Source of the DNA: Cyanobacteria bacterium RUI128
GTDB taxonomy: Bacteria; Cyanobacteriota; Vampirovibrionia; Gastranaerophilales; Gastranaerophilaceae
DNA: 10,278 nucleotides
Direction of reading: 5' to 3'
NCBI GenBank assembly: GCA_024695725.1
Contig: JAILHQ010000016.1
Coordinates: forward strand, 1 to 10,278
Shown here piece after piece: positions 5,599 to 10,278 of this stretch; the stretch's first letter is position 1, and every line of letters starts with the position of its first letter. Under the pieces are notes generated by a model. That model ran no database searches and was not told the DNA's origin. It saw only the letters and a list, made by a program, of their open reading frames with translations. A program made the position numbers and the translations under genes.

Positions 5599-8500
5599 AT
5601 GAAAAGAATTGCTGAGATAGTGCTATTTACAGGTATTATGCTAACAGGCATGATGTCGTGTGTTGACGCGGCAGATTATATGTATAATGTACCCGACGGC
5701 GGTGTCGCGACATTTATTGGTGATTATACATATACAAAGGAAGTTTATCCGACTTACAAGAACGCAGGTGTAAGAGTCGGTGACGGTGCACAGATATTTG
5801 TCGGTTCGGAAGATGAACAGACAATCACAATCTTTGCCAATAACAAAGACAATAATGCTACCGTAGGTGGTGCACTGTACAACCCGCAGGGTTATATAAA
5901 CAGTGTTATTAACACCATTTTCAAAGAAAATCATGTAACAAAATACGGTGGTGCAATTTATAACAACAAAACTATCGCAGCAGGAAGTATCTCAGGCTCA
6001 AGCTTTATCAAGAACTCAGCTAAAGTAAGCGGTGGCGCAATATACAGTGCCGGTTCTATGCCTACCATCACAGACTGTGTTTTTGATCAGAATGAGGCTC
6101 GTGGAGAAACAAAAGGCGAAGTTGGCTACGGTGGTGCAATATATGCAAAAAGTGATTTGACTATAACAAACTCAAATTTCACAAACAACCACGCTTATAC
6201 AAAGGGTGGTGCTATCGCTATGAATAAGGGGAATTTGACTATTATTGCAAGTGACGGCAATACATCAAATTTCTCCGGAAATATTCAAGCATCTGGTAGG
6301 TCAAACTCAAATCCTAATGATATATATATGGGCGGAAGCGGTCAGATTTTAAAACTTTATGCTATGGGTGCTAATTCAGTTATCAATTTTGAAGGCGGTA
6401 TAGATTTTGCAAATAATCTGACTGTTCATATTAACCAGCCGAATGCAGAGCACGGCAAAATTGTATTGGGCGGTGCTGTCGGATCTTCATCACTCAGGCC
6501 GACTATGTATATATATGGCGGTGAAATCTCATTAATATCTAATGACGTATTTAATAATGTTTATGCAGGTAAAGTATATTTGCAGGGTGATACAAAGTTA
6601 GGCTTTGATGTTGACCTGAGTGCAAATACTTATAAAAACGACTGTTTAAATGTTACTTCCGTTACGGGTAACAACAAGTTCGTTATCACTGCTGACAGCT
6701 TTAATATAATTTCAGGCTTTACTTCAGATAATGAATCGGCTGTTCTTGATTTTGTCGTTTCAGGTACAAGTTTAGCAAGATATGTTGAACTTCAGGATGA
6801 CAATGGTGAAAAAGTAAGCATAGTTTATCAGTATTATACCCAAGATGAAGGTGATCCTTCTATTGCCAAGTTCAAAATAAGACAATTATCGGGCGGGAAA
6901 TTTATTATATCTGACCCTTATTATATTGATATTGTATCAAATCCGCTGGCTTATGCGGTCAACTATAACGGTGAACCTAAGGAAACTACAAATACAGATT
7001 TGGCTACCTTGAATTTGTACGGTAATTCCTGTGTATTAACATTGAAGAAAAACCTTACAATAGATTCTTGGGAAGATGTTCCTGTTGAAAACGACCAGGG
7101 TGAAAAGGTCCTTACACCAAGAAACGTTCAGGTTCCGGGATATTTGTTAATAGAAGGTAAAAACAAAACGATAACTTCTATCGACGGTTTGGTCGGTATG
7201 GTTACTCCTGAAGGAAAAGATACTCAGATAAATAATACAATTTTCTATTCTTTTGACAGAGCCGTTAAAGATGATGGCGGTACAATCAATTTAAATAATG
7301 TAGGTTTCCAGAATAACTTCAACAAAGATGACGGAAACGGTTCCGCTATTGTTAACCTGGCAGGTACAATGAACCTTATGGGTGCGGCTAAAAAGAACAA
7401 GTCATTATTCTACAATAACAATGCAGAAAACGGCGGTGCGATTTATAACGCAGGCAAAATGACAATTACCTATAACACCTTTGGGGCGGCGACAACTAAA
7501 AAAGCTGTATATAATAACATTGCAACAAACGGTGGTGCTATATATAACGTACAAAGTGATACGTTTGATGATGTAACCGATGAATTTACTCCAAATTTGG
7601 TTATAAATACATCAAATTTTGTAGAAAATATAGCCAAAAAAGGTGGTGCAATATACAACGTATATGGCGATAACGGCGCGTTATATGCTGCAAGAGTTAA
7701 CGGCACCTTCTATAAAAATATGGCTATTGATGATGGCTATGGCGGTGCAATTTATAACGAAGGACATTTAGAAGCATATAAGAGTACTTTCGGTCGAAAC
7801 AAGAAGAGTGCTCAGGCAAACACTGCTGCATACGGTGGTGCGGTTGCAAATATTGGCGAAGGTATTCTTAGATCAGATGCGTCTTCTTACTATTTGAATA
7901 GCGCAACCGAAAAAGGTGGTGCTGTATATAATACAGGTACTGCAAATATCAACGGCGGTAATTTTACATCAAACTCTGCTGTAGCAGGCGGTGCAATTTA
8001 TAATGCTGCGGAAGGTACTTTACACCTTGACCAGTTTACTGAAATGGTGCTGAAGAAAAATACATATACTCCGCAAATAACTTCTTTATATTTCAAAGGC
8101 AACACATCTTCCGAAAAGGGTGGTGCTATATATAACGAAGGTGTAATCGGTTTCAGCCGTTACGACTATAATAATTACCCTGCAAATATGATGGGTGAAT
8201 TTACAAATAATAAGGCAGTTGTGCCTAATCAGAGTAAAAAAGGCGTAAATGAAGGTGATGTTGATAACGTCAACTTATATACGGCTCCTGTCGGTGGTGC
8301 TATATATAACAGCGGTACACTTAATCTTGCCAATGCTAAGTTTACCTCTAACTCGGTATCATCAAAGGTTGAACTCGTAACAAGAATGTACAACCCGCCT
8401 AACTCACTTATGGCATATGATACAATTACAAAATTTGTCGGTCATGGTGGTGCTATATATTCTGATTCGGCAGAAGATATGATTATTCTGAAATCAACCT

Positions 8501-10278
8501 TCAGCAAAAATAAAGCTGCCCAGTCAGGTGGTGCTATCCATAACAATAACGAAGATTCTGTTATACATATTGTCGACTCAGACTTTACTTCAAACTCATC
8601 AAAAACAATTGAAACAACTATAAACTACTCAACCGTTCAGAACGGTTCAAAAACAAAAACCAAGAAAACAACAACAAAAGAAAATATTGGTGCAGGTGGC
8701 GCAATATACACTGCAGGTGCTGTTGAAATAAATACTAATGATGAGTATAAAGATTATTTGGTTGATATGACAAACTTCAAGTCAAATTCTTCAGCAGCAG
8801 GCGGTGCTATCTATGCGGGTAAAACCGTTAACGGTGAATATGCAACTTTCACAAGTAACAGTGCAACAGACAAAGGCGGCGCTGTTTATACAACGGATAA
8901 TGTTAATTTTACTTATTCAGTATTTACTAAGAACAGTGCAGGTTCAAACGGCGGTGCTATACACGGAAAAGATGTTGATATTATAGACTCATCCTTCACA
9001 AGTAACTCTTCTAAGGGTAATGGCGGTGCTATTTATGCCACAGGTAATGTGAAAATAAATGCTCTGGATTATACAAGTGAAGTATTATATGACGGCTCAA
9101 ACTTCACTTCAAACAGTGCTGTAAACGGTGGGGCAGTCTATTCAAGCGGAACAACACTTATCAAAAACTCAACCTTCAGATCTAATAAAGCAACAGAAAA
9201 CGGTGGTGCCGTCTTCACAAGCAGTGATATGCACTTAATTGATACAAGCTTTACAGGTAACTCAGGTAAAGATGGTGGTGCTGTTTATGCGGCTCCGTAT
9301 TCCGTAACTTATCTTGTTGCTTACGATAAAGATATAAATATTACAAATAACAAAGCATCTCACTACGGTGGTGCAATCTATGTTGACTATAAAGCTGAAT
9401 TTAACATAATTGCATACAGAAAAAATATTACAATTTCAGGTAATAAAATGCGCGGGAAATTCGTTTTCAACGGTAAAACTTATTCAAGTTCAAACGCAAT
9501 ATATCTGTTTAACTCAAACCTGAATATTGATACCTATACCGACCAGGCTGAAGGTTATGTTACAACGGTAAAAATAACCGATAACATATACGGTGAAGGT
9601 AACGCATACCTTAGAAAATATGGTAACGGTAAGTTAGAAATTACAGGACAGGTTGTCGGTCTGAACGTTTCAGATGAGGCTGATGACCCGGGTGCCCACT
9701 TGCTTGAAGGTGCTTCAGGAAGTGCAATATTAGATGATATCATTTACGGCTCGGAAATAGTTGTTTCTGATGAAGGTAATTTGTACGGTTCATCTATGGG
9801 TATGGGCTCATCACTTCTCAATATAGCTAACGGCAAAATCGGTAAACTGGCTCTTAAAGATTTAACAGTGAAGAATGATGTGTCTAATGTCGCAATCGAT
9901 ATGGACTTAAAAAACGGTACTTCTGATAAAATCACCGCTGAAACAAAAGAAGGCGGCGAAATAAATGTGTCAAAGGTCAACCTAATATCAGACAGTAAAA
10001 CCCCTGTAGTAATCAAGGTTGGCGAAGATTCAGAAGTTACCTCTGTATCTGCAACAACGGCAGAAACAAAAGAGGCAACCTATAAACTTAAATCAAGATT
10101 AGGCGCAGGCGGCCAGCTTGAGGCAGTAGCATTCGGCCAGAAGGCAAAACCTTGTGCACTAGCTGCACCTGTTGCTGCACAGCTTGGCGGTTATTTAACT
10201 CAGATAAATTCATACGATCAGGCGTTCATGAATATGGATATGAATATGCTCAAGACCAGAGAGGAAAGATTATCTGAA
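5599..10278 (+). CDS. Giant Pmp-like beta-helix surface protein, probable autotransporter (3' truncated by the window)
   Basis: The frame runs 1560 codons from ATG 5599 to the window edge with no stop. The start has AAGG (5587-5590) 8 bases upstream. A signal peptide (MKRI, hydrophobic core about 6-19) likely ends at VDA/A near residue 24. Two repeat blocks follow: five GGA[IL] units at 90-207 and twenty GGA[IV] units at 612-1261, commonly GGAIYN, each preceded by F-x-x-N motifs such as FTSN. This pairing is the signature of chlamydial polymorphic membrane proteins and related parallel beta-helix passengers. Shortest spacing is 24-25 residues, one helix turn; longer gaps hold insertions, including a Lys/Thr-rich loop at 1016-1028. 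Residues 208-600 and 1262-1500 lack the motif but look beta-rich. The last visible segment (CALAAPVAAQLGGYLTQINS from 1519) could be the linker into a membrane barrel; the barrel itself lies outside the window, so type V secretion is inferred. Likely role: adhesion or surface display. Confidence 0.85.
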   Translation, partial: MKRIAEIVLFTGIMLTGMMSCVDAADYMYNVPDGGVATFIGDYTYTKEVYPTYKNAGVRVGDGAQIFVGSEDEQTITIFANNKDNNATVGGALYNPQGYINSVINTIFKENHVTKYGGAIYNNKTIAAGSISGSSFIKNSAKVSGGAIYSAGSMPTITDCVFDQNEARGETKGEVGYGGAIYAKSDLTITNSNFTNNHAYTKGGAIAMNKGNLTIIASDGNTSNFSGNIQASGRSNSNPNDIYMGGSGQILKLYAMGANSVINFEGGIDFANNLTVHINQPNAEHGKIVLGGAVGSSSLRPTMYIYGGEISLISNDVFNNVYAGKVYLQGDTKLGFDVDLSANTYKNDCLNVTSVTGNNKFVITADSFNIISGFTSDNESAVLDFVVSGTSLARYVELQDDNGEKVSIVYQYYTQDEGDPSIAKFKIRQLSGGKFIISDPYYIDIVSNPLAYAVNYNGEPKETTNTDLATLNLYGNSCVLTLKKNLTIDSWEDVPVENDQGEKVLTPRNVQVPGYLLIEGKNKTITSIDGLVGMVTPEGKDTQINNTIFYSFDRAVKDDGGTINLNNVGFQNNFNKDDGNGSAIVNLAGTMNLMGAAKKNKSLFYNNNAENGGAIYNAGKMTITYNTFGAATTKKAVYNNIATNGGAIYNVQSDTFDDVTDEFTPNLVINTSNFVENIAKKGGAIYNVYGDNGALYAARVNGTFYKNMAIDDGYGGAIYNEGHLEAYKSTFGRNKKSAQANTAAYGGAVANIGEGILRSDASSYYLNSATEKGGAVYNTGTANINGGNFTSNSAVAGGAIYNAAEGTLHLDQFTEMVLKKNTYTPQITSLYFKGNTSSEKGGAIYNEGVIGFSRYDYNNYPANMMGEFTNNKAVVPNQSKKGVNEGDVDNVNLYTAPVGGAIYNSGTLNLANAKFTSNSVSSKVELVTRMYNPPNSLMAYDTITKFVGHGGAIYSDSAEDMIILKSTFSKNKAAQSGGAIHNNNEDSVIHIVDSDFTSNSSKTIETTINYSTVQNGSKTKTKKTTTKENIGAGGAIYTAGAVEINTNDEYKDYLVDMTNFKSNSSAAGGAIYAGKTVNGEYATFTSNSATDKGGAVYTTDNVNFTYSVFTKNSAGSNGGAIHGKDVDIIDSSFTSNSSKGNGGAIYATGNVKINALDYTSEVLYDGSNFTSNSAVNGGAVYSSGTTLIKNSTFRSNKATENGGAVFTSSDMHLIDTSFTGNSGKDGGAVYAAPYSVTYLVAYDKDINITNNKASHYGGAIYVDYKAEFNIIAYRKNITISGNKMRGKFVFNGKTYSSSNAIYLFNSNLNIDTYTDQAEGYVTTVKITDNIYGEGNAYLRKYGNGKLEITGQVVGLNVSDEADDPGAHLLEGASGSAILDDIIYGSEIVVSDEGNLYGSSMGMGSSLLNIANGKIGKLALKDLTVKNDVSNVAIDMDLKNGTSDKITAETKEGGEINVSKVNLISDSKTPVVIKVGEDSEVTSVSATTAETKEATYKLKSRLGAGGQLEAVAFGQKAKPCALAAPVAAQLGGYLTQINSYDQAFMNMDMNMLKTREERLSE
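5866..6219 (+). repeat. First GGA[IL]/FxxN repeat block in the Pmp-like gene
   Basis: Codons 90-207 hold five GGA units starting at residues 90, 117, 145, 178 and 203, spaced 25 to 33 residues apart. The first is GGALY, the rest GGAI. A lone GGAV at residue 291 lies outside the pattern. About 400 residues without the motif separate this block from the second. Confidence 0.75.
7432..9381 (+). repeat. Second, long GGA[IV]/FxxN repeat block in the Pmp-like gene
   Basis: Codons 612-1261 hold twenty GGA[IV] units. Units before about residue 900 favour GGAIYN, later ones GGAIYA, GGAVY or GGAIH, so the block has two sub-types. Spacing of 24 or 25 residues recurs in the later part (1068 to 1142 and 1177 to 1226). 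The 18-base string GGTGGTGCTATATATAAC occurs exactly three times, at 7531, 8119 and 8293, with many near copies. Confidence 0.8.

Noticed and set aside
5647..5667. Lipoprotein signal at Cys21 of the Pmp-like protein
   Set aside because: The residues before the cysteine are M-M-S, a poor lipobox. Ordinary signal peptidase cleavage near VDA/A fits better.
7470..7706. Minus-strand frames within the Pmp-like gene (also 5641-5934, 9555-9743 and 9744-10016)
   Set aside because: These are antisense shadows of the repeat-rich coding sequence, without ribosome binding sites or recognisable domains.
7432..9381. CRISPR-like array suggested by regularly recurring GGTGGTGC strings
   Set aside because: The repeats are in frame, degenerate at third codon positions and unevenly spaced, as expected for a protein repeat.

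Overview
The window looks like chromosomal DNA of an AT-rich bacterium with an outer membrane. Two large surface or secreted proteins lie at the edges (an RTX protein on the left, an autotransporter-like beta-helix adhesin on the right). Between them are small lipid-synthesis, hydrolase, TPR and transport genes. Protein style, low GC and Asn/Lys/Ser-rich surface proteins resemble uncultured gut lineages such as the Gastranaerophilales (non-photosynthetic relatives of Cyanobacteria). That placement is an impression and cannot be proved from this window.

Layout. 1-662 (+): 3' end of an RTX calcium-binding secreted protein, closed by a strong hairpin terminator. 796-2206 (+): two tandem paralogous PlsC-type acyltransferases. 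A second perfect hairpin (2227-2253) ends directly at the start codon of the next gene. 2258-2851 (+): a 197-residue protein of unknown role with a faint CheD-like Cys/His arrangement. 2852-3108: intergenic region with an 84-bp GTCATTGCGAG-type palindromic repeat, three tandem ATTTACCCC-type units with long C runs, and a good promoter. 3109-4592 (+): a metallo-beta-lactamase-fold hydrolase overlapping by ATGA with an exported TPR protein. 4609-5427 (-): a lone carbohydrate ABC transporter permease, convergent with the TPR gene. 5428-5598: a divergent intergenic region with a near-consensus promoter and a possible leader ORF. 5599 to the window end (+): a reading frame of 1560 codons without a stop, encoding a signal peptide followed by about 25 GGA[IVL] / FxxN repeats of the chlamydial Pmp type. 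Its end, presumably the membrane anchor or barrel, lies outside the window.

Working together: the two acyltransferases probably share a transcript and both act on phospholipid precursors. The hydrolase and TPR genes are translationally coupled, though one product should stay in the cytoplasm and the other be exported. The RTX and Pmp-like proteins imply type I and type V-like secretion, but no secretion machinery is present here. The permease is separated from any partner subunit. No tRNA, rRNA, CRISPR array, transposase or phage gene was seen.

The most notable items are the very large Pmp-like protein with nearly identical DNA repeats, the hairpin that contains the next gene's ribosome binding site, the paired acyltransferases with altered FPEGTR motifs, the CheD-like unknown, and the repeated ATTTACCCC motif at gene ends.
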